Of a stretch of DNA of 64,000 nucleotides, positions 22,205 to 34,044 are shown piece after piece. The position numbers were made by a program, and so were the translations under genes. Within the stretch, counting starts at the first letter, position 1. The number at the start of each line of letters is the position of its first letter. The notes under the pieces were generated by a model, which saw nothing but the letters and a program-made list of their open reading frames with translations, searched no databases and had not been told where the DNA came from. Source of the stretch: Aaosphaeria pasadenensis. Lineage: Eukaryota; Ascomycota; Dothideomycetes; Pleosporales. The stretch covers positions 186,001 through 250,000 of the forward strand of contig JAKLMB010000033.1 of assembly GCA_022813625.1 (NCBI GenBank), given 5' to 3'.

Positions 22205-23774
22205 ATGGCCGCAGACGAGAGACAGCCCCTCCTTCAGGCTGATGTCACCGAGGTGCAAGAGACTAAGGTCGCAGCCAAACTGCCTGATCAGTGGTCATCG
22301 GCGTATAGATGGAGTGTCGTCGCCTTGCTATTCGTGCAGGCATTCACAGTGTAGTTATCCCGTATCACCCTACATGTCTCGTTCTATTCACTGACGCTCA
22401 ACCAGGACATTCACTTGCATATCCGTGGTTCCAATTGCTGGCCACATCGTTGCAGACCTCAACAATGGCCATAGCGACAAATCTAGCAGCGTCCTCCTCG
22501 TCACCATCTGGGAACTTGGCGAGGCAGCAGGCCCTCTCCTGATCGCCCCTCTGTCCGAGATGTATGGACGGTACCCCGTGTTCAACGTCGCCAATGTCCT
22601 CTTCATCTGCGGCATCGGCCTGAGTGCCTGGTGCCAGAGTGCAAGCCTTTTCATCTTCGCTCGTTTCCTGACCGGATGTGCCGTCGCCTCCAATGTCCTC
22701 GGGCCCGCCATCATCGGCGACATCTTCCCGTCCGAGCAGCGTGGAACTGCCATGTCCTACGTGATGCTTGCACCCCTCCTCGGTGGTGCCATCGGCCCTG
22801 CCATTGCTGGAACCATCGCCCAAACCACTGGCTGGAGACAGGTCATGTACATGGCGCTCATCCTTGCGATTCTCTGCGAGACGGCGTTCCTGACGCTGTT
22901 CCGCGAGACGTACAAGGTGGTGATCGTGAAGAAGAACCACGCGCTGCTCCGTGCCAGCGGCAGCGCAGACGCCGACCAGGACGAAGAAGACGAGACCCTA
23001 AAGAAGGCCGTCCACGAGATCGAGGAGTCCGCGCTCTGGGCCTCCATCGTCCGGCCCATGAACGTCCTTGCCAGCTCGTTCGTCCTGCAGATCCTCTCGC
23101 TATATGGCGCCCTCGTCTTCGCTTTCTTCTACATCATGTCGACTACTCTCCCGGACATCCTCCAGTCCAAATACAACCTGCCGCCTTCGCTTGTCGGAAG
23201 CTCGTTCTTGCTTTTCAGTACGTCCCCCCTTCTTTCTAGCAAAATCCCCCCACACAAAGACTAACATTCCCTCCCAGGCATCGGATCCTGCATCGGCCTC
23301 GTCGTCTGCAACACTCTCCTAGACCGCCTCTACAAGCGCGCCGCAACCCCCACGAACCCCAAGCCGGCCCCTGAATCCCGCCTCCCCCTCATGCTCCTCG
23401 CCTCCTCCGTCTTCCCAATCTTCGTCGCCCTCTACGGCTGGGCCGCCGAGCTCTCGCTCAAGCTCCCCGTCTTCCTCACCTCCGTTGTCCTCCAGGGTTT
23501 CGGCCTCATGCTCATCGAGCTCCCCGTCATGGCCTACGTCGTCGATGCGTTTGGCGTCTACTCCGCGTCCGCCATGACCGCCGTGCTCATCACTCGATGC
23601 CTTTTGGGCACGTTCCTACCGCTCGTTACCGCGCCGCTCGTCGCGGCCGTCGGGTACGGATGGGCGTTCATGTTGCTAGCTGCTGCGTGTCTGGTGCTCG
23701 CGCCCGTGAGCGGGCTGGTGTGGAGGTACGGCGGGAAGTGGAGGCAGAGGTCGGTTTACACGAGGGATGCTTGA
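22205..23774 (+). CDS. MFS transporter, DHA1 (drug:H+ antiporter) type
   Basis: Exons 22205-22350, 22406-23217 and 23278-23774 encode 484 aa, about 12 transmembrane helices. A cytosolic N-terminus (ERQPLLQADVTEV) precedes helix 1 (WSVVALLFVQAFTV). The loop after helix 2 carries the MFS motif A variant APLSEMYGRYPVF, typical of fungal DHA1 polyamine and multidrug carriers. Helix 4/5 has FLTGCAVASNVLGPAIIGDIF and the antiporter-type GAIGPAIAGTIAQTTGWR. A charged central loop (ADADQDEEDETLKKAV) separates the two halves. The C-terminal half ends with WRYGGKWRQRSVYTRDA. Substrate is unknown: homologues export drugs, polyamines or fungal metabolites. It is 8 kb from the terpene synthase with unrelated genes between, so a link to it is not supported. 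Confidence 0.9.
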
Positions 23775-24954
23775 TCTCGTTCGCGTAGAGATTCCATAGA
23801 TATAGAGTATCACGTGTTGTTGCATTTTTCTGCTGGTAGATACCAAGAGCAAGGAAAGGGTTACGTGCATCATCGTCTCTACGACAAAAGCGACACATCG
23901 CATTTCACGGCGTTTTTATCTCCCTTTTCTTTGATCATCTGGAAGGGGAGGGGTTATTTATAAAAAATTGGGGAAAGGGAAAAGGAAAAGTTCATTGAAC
24001 AAGCTTGGTCAAAGTTGTAGCATTGCATAGCATAATGTATAGCTTTCATCGTTGTTTCAAATCAAGATCTAGGGGCATGTTAGTCCTTTGAAGGTAGTTG
24101 GCTTTGAATACGATGAGAATGAGATGGATTATTTGCCCAGTTCATTTGTGCAATCTTCTTTTGGGTGAGATGACCATTGGTTGATGGAAGTTGGGAGGGA
24201 GCCGGCACTACGCAGTAATTGTCGTATGTCTTCGTTCATCGGTGGATTGTACACAAAGCAAGAGACTAGATTATGTGGGACAAATCAACTTGTAAACAGT
24301 CGCCTTCCAGAGGGACATACTTCCAGGTTCACTAACCACGACCCATCAGTATTTCAATAATCCCGTGATATAGCTATGTGCCTTTGTATCTTGGGTAAGG
24401 TAACGAGCCCTAGAACTCAGCTCCCATCGTCTAGGTTTATAATACAATTCGTCGACATCCTTTGACATGACGAGAGAAAACCACGGCAGTGACTGGATTT
24501 CCTGGGTACAAACCTTTCATTTCCAGCCACCATGAATGAATGAAACTTAGGCTACACATACGATCCCAATCGAAATAACACCCCGCCATCCGATGCCAAC
24601 ATCCTAGACGGATGAATGACACGGTACTAGAAACCCGTGTACCTTGAAATAAGGACACCTACCAGCGTCTTTCCACTCTAATCACACGACCCAACCCCCT
24701 CAACCCTCTCCTATACACGCAGACGATAGAAAACACAATATAACACAGCAATACAACCTTCCACTCGTTCACTCCTAAATTTTACATCACGGACAAGAAT
24801 AATCCAGATAACGCACCAGTAGTAAACAGGCAAGCAAGCAAGTGAACAAGTCTATTCAAAAATGCAAATCGGCATAAGACTAGAAATAAATTGGAAATAG
24901 GAATCAAGGAATCAAACTCTCGTCGTCGTCGTCGTGCATTCGTAGCCATCATCT
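23775..24954. other. convergent 3' region, MFS transporter / ankyrin-like gene
   Basis: About 1.2 kb between two stop codons of convergent genes. AT-rich at 23940-24060. No open frame with known content and no repeat seen. Confidence 0.4.
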
Positions 24955-27900
24955 TCATGCGGTCTCAACTCCGCGTAAATCTTCTTCGGGATACTCGACC
25001 GCATCTTCGTATTCGTTTTCCTCGTCTTCCTCACCTTCGTCTTCGTCTTCGGTGGACTCGGCCTCTCCAATCTCATCATGTTGATACTCGGCGTCATCAT
25101 CGTATTCACTTTCGTCATCCAAAGTGATTTCCATGACTACTCCCATCTCTCTACGACCGCGCGCGAACATCTTTCGATCCTTCTTCCGAAGTTTTTCTAA
25201 TTCCTCGTCAATCCTTGGAAGAACGACATCATGGTAGAAGTCAACCAGTGATGGGTTCTCCTTCTTCGCCTCTTCATAACCTTGAGCAAACTCTACCACC
25301 AGTCGTTCCAGGAGCTCCATCAGCTCTGCGTCTTCGTCCAGGATTTCCTGGAGTTCATCTCGCTGGTATCGTGGTGTATGTGAGATCGTGAGATCTAGGA
25401 TGGTCGCACGCCAAACACGATTGATATCGCAGCAGGTATGCCGTAGCCCGATTTTATCAAAAGTAAACGCCCTGAAGAACTCGGCCACCAGCCAGCCATT
25501 ATGTTCGCTATCGTGAACGATCTCTTCCAGCACCAACGCGACCCTTTTGTAGTAGTTAGAATAGTCCATGCTCCTCTGCATGTAATTATTATCAGCCATG
25601 CCCTTGAACAAGGTGTGGATGAAACGACAGCCCGAAACTCCGCTACAGCTACAAGCACATGAATCTGTAGCTGTATCTAAGAAGAATCGAGGGACTTTGT
25701 CCACGTAGCTTAAATCGTCTGGAACAAAGAGTGCTGAGCCTATTGTCCAACCTAAACAGTGAATGACAGCACAGTCGGAATTAGGCCAACATTCATAGAG
25801 ATCGGCGCCTTTTGAGACAAACCAGGACACTAAATCCATTATTTCTATCCCCACCCAACCCACACAGAGAATGTTGAAAAGCAGTGGCGATATGATTGTA
25901 GGATCTTGGAAATCCTTCGATTTTACGTCCTTGAATCCTGCTTCAAAGGCCTTATCAAGTCCATCGATGATATCCTCCATCCGAGGATCGAAATCAACAA
26001 CCATGTGATATACGCTTCTCTTGCTCGGCCGCAGCGAAGGCTTTGGGTCAATTCCATGTTTGCATAGAGTTTCCCATATCTCGGTAGCCGATGCATCAAG
26101 TAGACGATCCTGAGGCAATACTGAAGCTTCTTCTGGAAGATGGTATTCCGCAAGTTCGCATAGCAATTTGCGCTGCGAAACAAGAGCGGATAGCAGCTCC
26201 TTGACACAAACTTCGCATTTTTCCCAAATCAATGCGCACTGCCATGCTTCCTCGAGTCCTCCAATACATCGGAGTTCTTCGCTTGTTGCAGTATCCCGTA
26301 TCTCAAGCCAGAAACGGAGTGTTTCAAGATCATTGGATTCGACAGCCGTTTCTAAAAGGGTGGGATACCGTACACCGGAAGTCCTTGCTGATATACTGAC
26401 ATTGTTTCTCCTTAAAACTTCACAGCCATTTCGCCATCCTAGAGAGGTCGCCAATTCATACATTGTCGTTTCAGAATCGTCAACAACGTCAATTAGACCT
26501 TGGTCTTTGTCAATAAGCTCCTGTAGGCTGCTTTCGGATCGAGACAGAATGACGGCTATTATTTCGGGATAATCCACAGTATCACTGTACTGGTACAATG
26601 GCACTTTCTCGAACTTGGTAAGGACGCATGTCGGTTCTTTCATAGACAAAACCGCAGGTATTCCACAGTCGAGTAGCTTCACAAGGATGTCATTGGGGGC
26701 ACGGTCCAAATGATCTACACAGCGTCTTTACTTAATTTAGTATACTGAAAATCAAAAAAGACTGCAATGAGACTCACAGGCCAGCATCATCTTTTTCTAA
26801 GGCTTCATCACCCAAAGCCTTGAGCAGATAATCGACCATACCAAGGCAATTGAGAATCCTTTCATCATCATTATCATCCAAATCCAACCATCGACAGAAG
26901 TGCTATATCATTGATTAGATTCTGGTACTAGCAATCCAACAGCATGAACGACTAACGTGTAGTAGAGTGTGCCCATTCTCCAATCTATCATAGGGCGATG
27001 CCTCTCTCAGTTGGAACAACTTGAAAAGTTCATCGGCCATGATCTTGTAGGTATTTGGACCTAACATGGGCCCATACATGATGTCAGACACTAGCTTGAA
27101 GGCGGGTGAGTTCATTGTGACGACTTGATGGCATCTCAAGTTGGATGAAAGCCTGGGACCTTTCATGCTTTGCGAGAAGGATACAGCAATCTGAACTTTA
27201 CGTTTCAAGATGAGGCTACAAAGGCTCAGTTGCATTCCCAATTCGGTCGTTGCATCTTCGTGAATGGAGTGTAGGCAACCGATGCTATGCTTTCGTGTCA
27301 GCGATTTCCAAAGCTCGAAAGGCCATAAGGAATAGCCATGTGAACTTTTCTGGTGTTTGCAGTCGCATGAATGGTATGAGTGAATCGCTCGTGATCCGTT
27401 TAAGGAAGCTGCATGGACATGTTTCGTCAAGCTTCTTATCTCTGAAACATCACGCCCAATAGTGCTCATTGAGACCATTGCAGGAGAGCGTGCTTCAATA
27501 CTTGTGCTCTGAAACAATGTAACGTCAACACATATCCACATGCATTGATTAGATAACTTACAAGCCGATTGACATCAGAAGCTAATGTAACCAGGGTCTC
27601 CAATATGCTGGGGATGCCTTCAGCCACTGGAAACACAGACTTCCTAAGGTCCTGTATACTGCTCTCAACTAATAGGAACCCTTCTTTGACGCCCGTATCT
27701 TGTATCGCCAACTTTGTGTCGAGGGTTTGGACATTTTCATTGTGTTGATACGCCATCAAGTCCAACCTCTCATGGAGGGCTTTTGTGTTGGAGGTCGATT
27801 GCTGAAGCAGCTGTATCTGATTCAGTTGTACCTGTTCTCTATCTCAAAGAGTCAGAGGGGTCTAGTTTCATTTGTTGAAAGGGTCCATCCTTACATTTGC

Positions 27901-28319
27901 ACGGCTGACAATGCTATCTGAAGATTCTGTTGAATGTTGTGCAACATTTCCTTGCAGTGCAATATCTCTGACTGCTTGAATGGGTGTGATAATCGGATTC
28001 TGAATTTACGAGCTTGTATAGATAGCTTTGAACCCTCTTCCAGATGGACTGGCCCGATACTTGCTTTGATCTTCTCAATGGCGTTTGCACAAGTCGTGAT
28101 AGCTGATCGATTTGTCTGCTGTAGGTGCTCATTAGCCTGGGCTTTTCCGACGACAGTATCTAACTTCTCGAGAATATTCTCCAGCTCTTCAACTTGAGTT
28201 GAGATCTCGGATCTTCGCGTATCTACATGCTTCACAGAGTCGATATACCACGTAATGCCTCTGCATAGTTGGATACCCAAAGATATTATTCCAACGGCGG
28301 TTCCCGCTATTTCTGCCAT
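24955..28319 (-). CDS. fungal regulatory N-terminal domain / ankyrin-like repeat protein
   Basis: Five exons: 28319-27895, 27838-27562, 27508-26957, 26902-26778, 26725-24955, all GT-AG and in phase, giving 1049 aa. The N-terminus (MAEIAGTAVGIISLGIQLCR, then a long heptad-like helix region to about residue 140) resembles the hydrophobic N-terminal domains placed at the front of fungal NLR-like and ankyrin proteins (PigL_N / Fungal_N type). Middle exons contain a degenerate ankyrin-like unit (NGHTLLHHFCRWLD, then VDYLLKALG) and further weak repeats, for example GADLYECWPNSDCAVIHCLG. A Cys-rich stretch (DSCACSCSGVSGC) follows near residue 830. The C-terminus is strongly acidic. There is no NACHT or NB-ARC P-loop, so it is not a complete NLR. 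Function unknown. Confidence 0.72.
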
Positions 28320-29033
28320 GGTTCAGGCTTCCGCTTGGAATGAAGTGAGATGTAAGAAAGTTGTTGGAGCAGGATACAATATCCAGACAAGGCTGAGTGT
28401 CGCCCAGGCTGATGCGGTTCCCAACGAGCTGACCATTCACGTCACAGTGGCTAGATGCAGGGATGACCAAATACTTCACTCATGTACATAAATGGGAGCC
28501 ATGTTCAAACTCCGCCCGCGGCCAAACCTTCGTAGTACTGCGCAGACGGGTCCATTCTTATTTCGTACCCACCCCAATGATTGGGCGGATGGAATCTGTA
28601 TTCGAATTCATATTGAACGACTATGCAAGAAGAAAGAAGCCTTAGGTTACACGACAAAATTTGGTCACGGAGGCCAAGCAGTCAGACAGCAGGAGGTAGT
28701 GTAGTCAACACGCCGTTCCAAGGAGGCGCAGGCACGGCGGAGAGAGGAAAGAGAGCGGCAAGGCAGTAACGACGAAGAGATGTTCAGAGGCAGATGTACA
28801 ACACGGAAGTAGCAAGGGGGGCATTTTCTCAAGATAAGGATTTCCATAAGATTTAGTTCAAGGATCTAGAGTTTGTGTATATTCATGCGATAAAATACAA
28901 AATGATTTGAATCCAAATTGCTAAGATTACCAGAATGAAACCAAGCCAGATCTTCTCAACAGATTACAATTTCTGGGCGTGCCATGCGGTATCATCATAT
29001 ACGTGACCAAGGGAAAAGGAAAGGTGGGACAAT
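28320..29033. other. intergenic, ankyrin-like gene promoter / CPY 3' flank
   Basis: About 715 bp upstream of the ankyrin-like gene and downstream of carboxypeptidase Y, both on the minus strand. No recognisable coding sequence. Confidence 0.4.
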
Positions 29034-30735
29034 TTACTTAGTCTCCCACCACTCACCAGACAACCACCTGGTGAAGAAATCGGACGAAGCCTCGGGCTGG
29101 TCGTAGGGGACCATGTGGCCACCACCGTGGATCCTGATGAAGGTCAAGTTACCGCTGGACTTGACCTGTCCAATCTTGTCACCCTTGCCGCCGAGGAGGA
29201 GATCCTCGGTAGCGGCCTTCTTGTACTCCTTCTGGCCTGGCCACTCGAGAGCCTCAGTCCAGGCCTTGTTGCCAAGCCAGTTGCAGATGTAATCGGCATC
29301 ACCAGCGTAGATGGCGACGGGGATCTCTTCGAGAATGCCGGGAACGACGCGGTGGTAAGGCTTCATCCAGTCACCCTGGAGGAGGAAGTTACGGTTGATA
29401 TCGAAGTTGCAGCTATCATAGCCGGAAACCTCGGCTCCGACGGCCTTGATGACTTCCTTCTTGTTAAGGTAGGCAGTGATCCAATCAATCTCGTCGTAGC
29501 AGAGGCCATTGCTGCCGCAGGGCTTGCGGACATCGTAGACGTTCTGTCCAGTGCGCTGGTAGGGACCGATCATAGCATTGTTGCAGTAGATCGAGGCAGG
29601 GACACAAGACCAGACAGACTCGGAGTTGTAGCAGTTCTCGATGAGAGATGCGCAGCGAGGGTAGGCGTTGTCCATAGATTGGCACTCAGACTCGCCAAGA
29701 ACGGCTGGCCAGCCTCCCTCACCGCAGGCCATGGGGCGGTAGTACTCGTACTGAGTCAGGCCGTCAGTGAGACCGTTACCGATGAGAACGGACTGGAGGT
29801 TGATGTTACGCTTCTTGTGAGAAAGAATCTCGGAAGCGAAAACGGGAATGTAATGTCCAGCATAGGACTCGCCAGCAATGTGGAAGGGTTGCTCGGCATA
29901 CTCGGGGAACTGCTTGAAGAAGAGGGTCAAGAGGGCATAGATGTCCTTGCCAGCAGCAACAGTGTTGCTAACGGAGCCGCTGCTGTAAGAGTATCCGACG
30001 TTGACGGGTTGGTCGAGGAAGATAACGGAGGCGTTGGCGTTCCAGGAGTAGGGGTTGGACTTGACCTTGCCATCCTTGGTGATGGAGGCAGGGCCCAACT
30101 CCATGAAGAGACCCAGGAGCGAGGAGCAACCAGGTCCTCCATTGAGCCACAGAACGACGGGATCGTTCTTGGGGTCATTTCGGGACTCGAAGAACCCTAA
30201 TGGGATGTTAGACGATGTGGCGAATGACGCGTACATTCAGGTACTCACAGTAGAAGAGATGCTTGTCCTCCTCGTCATCGTCAAGATATCCGCTGTACTG
30301 CTTGACCTTGTCGACACCAAGGGAGCTGGGGTCAACCTTCTTGACCCTCAAGTTGTAGGTATCGAGCTTTCCGTCGATCTCACGCTCCTTGTCGCCTTGG
30401 GCATTCTCAACCCAGACGCTCTGGACATCAGCACCCTTGACGATGTGATCCCACTCGGAGTCGTGCTTGCGGACGTGCGGCTTGGGGGACGAAAAGAATG
30501 AAGCCTGGTCGAATGACTCTGGGAACATGAGAGCGACCTCATCCCAGACGCGGCGAGCTTCACCGGTCAGTGACTTGAGGGACTCCTCGAGGTTGTGGAG
30601 CGGCTTCGTCCATGAGTCGGTCTTGATGTCCTTGAACTGCTCGGCGATCTGCTCGGGGAGCTTGAGGACCTGCTGCTGAGGAGCAACAGCTGCAGTGGCA
30701 GCTCCGAAGAGCAAGGCCGAGGTTGCTACCTTCAT
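29034..30735 (-). CDS. CPY: vacuolar carboxypeptidase Y (serine carboxypeptidase)
   Basis: Releases C-terminal amino acids from peptides in the vacuole. Exons 30735-30249 and 30196-29034 (intron GTGAGT..TAG) give 549 aa, the normal CPY length. A signal peptide (about residues 1-17) is followed by a propeptide to roughly residue 140 and the mature enzyme starting near KVKQYSGYLDD. The catalytic triad is complete: Ser273 in GESYAGHY, Asp464 in GDADYICNW, His523 in HGGGHMVPYDQP. The substrate-binding WLNGGPGCSS is present. The pattern of Cys residues (CASLIENCYN..CVPASIYCNN..CGSNGLCYD) fits the family's disulphides, and NAS/NLT are glycosylation sites. It is transcribed divergently from SDO1. 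Strong C-ending codon bias suggests high expression. Confidence 0.97.
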
Positions 30736-31473
30736 GATTGAGGTTGTTGAGCTGTCGGAGCTACCAGAGCTCTGCGATAAGCCGATATTGGGATACCGAG
30801 CGGAAGATTGGCGATAGACAGCAAGCCCACAAGTTAATGGAGCTCAACAGATGATCGAGGTTAGGATGGAAGGGGATGAGAGAATGAGATGGAGGAGAGA
30901 GGATGTGGAGGATAAGAGAGTATAGATAGAGAGGAGAGGGAGGTTCGGTGTTGAACGGAGGAGGCGGGTTGAGTAGGTAACCACGAGATGGATGACGCAC
31001 CCAAGCTCGAGCGTATCAGCGCCCGCCCCAGCCCCCATCCACCTTCCCGCAATCGGACTAGTGCCATCAGATGCTCAGAGGTCACGAGGTTTTAGCGTTT
31101 CATCGTCGGCCTTGGAAAGTCAACCGATGCCAGGTACAACACGGATATGATGCAGGTACACATACCTACCCGTAGGTATTCATCATGTGAATACTACGAG
31201 TTGTCTTCTTTCATTCAGGAGTACAGAACTGTAGATTACGAACTATACTCTGGGCGCTTCTGACGTCGTTTGAGGCAAACTTGGTGCTACTCCTTAATAG
31301 GACTAGTTCCATCAGGCATGATTGGTTGTGATTCAATATGGCTCATTCTCAACTTAACCAAGGATATCACAGGTAACAACTTTTCTGACTCCAGCTCATA
31401 GTATAAAGACAGACCGGAGCAGGTCCGGCAGCTTTACGACGAGCACATCGCATATCAATACACTCACACCACG
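30736..31473. promoter_or_regulatory. divergent CPY / SDO1 promoter
   Basis: 738 bp between two divergent ATGs. The CPY side is rich in GA/TC. The SDO1 side has a TATA-like TATAAAG at 31402, 72 bp before its ATG. A perfect 8-bp inverted repeat ATACCTAC..GTAGGTAT with a 2-nt spacer lies at 31162-31179. Confidence 0.45.
31162..31179. promoter_or_regulatory. 8-bp inverted repeat, possible dimeric factor site
   Basis: ATACCTAC at 31162-31169 and GTAGGTAT at 31172-31179 are perfect inverted copies separated by CC. It sits about 300 bp upstream of SDO1 and 430 bp upstream of CPY. A palindrome of this size in a divergent promoter could bind a dimeric regulator; chance occurrence is possible. Confidence 0.3.
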
Positions 31474-32475
31474 ATGCCGATCAACCAACCTTCAAATCAG
31501 ATCAAGCTCACGAACGTAGCACTCGTTCGCCTAAAGAAAGGTATTGCCCCACGCTTCATCCGGTCCCCCGCATCGACTGACATTTCTCTAGGCAAGAAGC
31601 GCTACGAGATCGCCTGCTACAAGAACAAACTGCTCGAGTATAAGGAGAAGATCGAAACCGACATCGATAACGTCCTACAAATCACCCGGGTCTTCGTCAA
31701 CGTGAACAAGGGCGAATATGCCAACAAAGGCGACCTAGAGAAATCGTTCCCCGGCAAGAAAGAGGAGGAAATCATCGCAGAGATCTTGGACAAGGGCGAA
31801 TTCCAGGTCGGCGAGCAGGAGCGACATGCGCAAATCGACCGCGTCCGCAATGAAGTCATCCACATGGTCGCAGGAAGGCTGGTGAACCCAGAGACGAAGC
31901 GCGTATACACCACTGGCATGATCGAGAAGGCGCTGGATCAGCTGAGTTCGCAAAGCTCACACCAGAAGCCGGAGAAGCACGATGGATCCGCCGAAGGTGA
32001 CGCGGAGAAAGAGAAGGCCGAGTCTTTGCCCCAGTGGAGAGGTGTCCTGCCCAATAAACCCGCCAAAACCCAAGCGCAGCTCGCCATGAAGGCGCTCATC
32101 GCCCACCAGCCGATACCGGTCATGAAAGCTCGTATGCGACTGCGCGTGTCATGCCCGTCGTCGATTCTCAAACGCGCACCCGAAACCGGACCCAAGGAAC
32201 AACCTGCGAAGGCACCGTCGAAGGGAAAGAAGGGCAAGAAGGGAGAAGAGCCGGAGGAGGCAGCCGACGATAAACCGATTCGCACCGTCAAGGAGACGTT
32301 ACTTGGCTTCTTTGCCGAGGTGGAGACGCAAGAGGTCGTGGGAGACGAGTGGGAGGCCGTGGGCTTCGTGGACCCTGGAGAGTACAATCTGCTCCGTGAC
32401 TTCATTGCCAACCACACCAAGGGAAGGGGGAGGGCGGAGATCCTCGACATGGCCGTCAAGCACGAAGATGATTGA
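31474..32475 (+). CDS. SDO1: ribosome maturation factor SDO1 (SBDS family)
   Basis: Releases the anti-association factor eIF6/Tif6 from the 60S subunit together with the GTPase Efl1. Exon 1 (31474-31540) and exon 2 (31592-32475) give 316 aa. The N-terminal SBDS domain reads VALVRLKKGKKRYEIACYKNK after splicing, then DIDNVLQITRVFVNVNKGEYA. The central domain includes EQERHAQIDRVRNEVIHMVA and VNPETKRVYT. The C-terminal domain holds PIPVMKARMRLRV and ends with GEYNLLRDFIANHTKGRG. A Lys/Glu-rich insertion (about residues 225-255) is a fungal elaboration. The intron is exactly 51 nt and has no in-frame stop, so an unspliced transcript would also read through; homologues show KKGKKR contiguous, which supports splicing. 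Confidence 0.94.
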   Translation: MPINQPSNQIKLTNVALVRLKKGIAPRFIRSPASTDISLGKKRYEIACYKNKLLEYKEKIETDIDNVLQITRVFVNVNKGEYANKGDLEKSFPGKKEEEIIAEILDKGEFQVGEQERHAQIDRVRNEVIHMVAGRLVNPETKRVYTTGMIEKALDQLSSQSSHQKPEKHDGSAEGDAEKEKAESLPQWRGVLPNKPAKTQAQLAMKALIAHQPIPVMKARMRLRVSCPSSILKRAPETGPKEQPAKAPSKGKKGKKGEEPEEAADDKPIRTVKETLLGFFAEVETQEVVGDEWEAVGFVDPGEYNLLRDFIANHTKGRGRAEILDMAVKHEDD

Positions 32476-34044
32476 ATGTAGACACGTCCAGCACAAGGAT
32501 GCGCGCTGCACGTTCGGCCTCAAGTTGGCTGTAGCCTCACAGATATCCAACACAACTGCCAACAGGGATGGATGCTGTCCACAAGCTGCCAATCCGCCGC
32601 TCTGCCTCGTAAAGAGCCCGTACGGAGTACCACGGCCACTCGGCCAGAAATTCTTCCCTCACGCCCTCTCCATGCGAGTGCTGGCATAGCGTGCATCGCT
32701 GAGTTAATCCTCAAGCATACCGCATCGACTGCATGAACAGAAGCATGCCAAAGCATGACCCCCAAACCAACTTCATAGACATTCATCCCGTGGTCGTCCC
32801 ACGAAAAGAAAATAGAGCATAGTAAACGCAGCGCATGTCTTCAATTAAAATACCCCAACACCATGAATCAATCAATCAATACATCCCATACATCGTGCAT
32901 TTCCCAATCCGCACATCTCGTCCCCCACACCAATGCAATACCTCCCCTCCCCTCCCCCTCCATCCTCCATGCAACAACCCTTACATTAACCACCAACCCG
33001 CTCAACTGGCACCACGACACCCGCTCCCACCATATAGATCTGCACGTCACCCAAAACAGCCCCGGTTGTCGCACCGTGGAAAATGAATGGTTCAGCCACT
33101 CATCGCCTGACAGGTGTTACCCGATGGTGCATGCGGGCGGATGCAGAGGGACGTTTTTTCCCTCTTAGCGCCGACCGGCATTCTCGACCGCATAGACGTT
33201 GTTTAGGGATGTTCGGATCGAGGTGGGGTAGCGCAGTTGCCGATGGGATATCATGTTGAGGTTCTTGTCTGTCTGTCGCGATGGTAGAGGGTGGATTTGG
33301 TAGGATCAAGGTGGTAGGACTTCGTCGTTTGATTGGTTGATTGGAAAGTTAGTTCACCTTCACGACACTCGAAAGCTTGAGAGTACAATGAATTGCAAGA
33401 CCGATATTCTACCATCCTCATACATACATAAAATGCTGATTCGTAAAAAATGAAAATCGTGAGGTTTCATGAAAATGCCCATAGACAATGAAAATATGCC
33501 TTTATGCGTTTTTATGTAGTTTGCTCGTGTGCCAGACACCCATCCTATTGTACCCTACGTTGCTTTCGTTAGATGATGTTTCGTTAAAAGTCGTTACTTG
33601 AAATAATGAAATAAAATGCTCAACCAACATGATGCCCTAGAAAACGCCGAAAGAAAGGGAGGAGTTGAGATAGGTGGAAAACAAACCATAGAAAAAATAA
33701 TCGCAAGATGAAAATTGCAGGCTGGGGGAAAAGAACCCGAGGGCTAAGAGCTCCCTGATGAGGTCGGGCCTCCAGGCCCAAGTAGCAGTGGGAAGAACAT
33801 CAAGGTTTTACCCCCGACGTTTCCCTCTGTAGTCATGGCCTCCCGAGTAAGTGTGTTCCAGTAATGCTTCGAACCGATAAAACTCCATGATCCGTCTTGA
33901 AGTTACGTATCCCCCAAGCTACATTGCAGCAGCCCTAAACACCTCAGCCTCACTAGGTCTCCAAGTCCCCTTTCATGGTCTCGCAAGACCTCGTGAGTCT
34001 AGATACTCGATAGCAATATACTACCACGAGGTAAAAGGGACATC
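32476..34044. other. intergenic, convergent SDO1 / Ser-rich gene
   Basis: About 1.6 kb between stop codons of convergent genes. Pyrimidine-rich at 32940-32970 (repeated CCTCCC). AT-rich 33420-33700. No gene recognised. Confidence 0.4.

Noticed and set aside
14058..23774. Terpene cluster made of the synthase, CFEM-like protein and MFS transporter
   Set aside because: A chromatin subunit (SWC5) and an unknown gene lie between them, and no tailoring enzymes are present; proximity alone is not enough.
29115..30200. 361-codon open frame antisense to carboxypeptidase Y
   Set aside because: Same codon-bias effect; the sense strand has the full catalytic triad.
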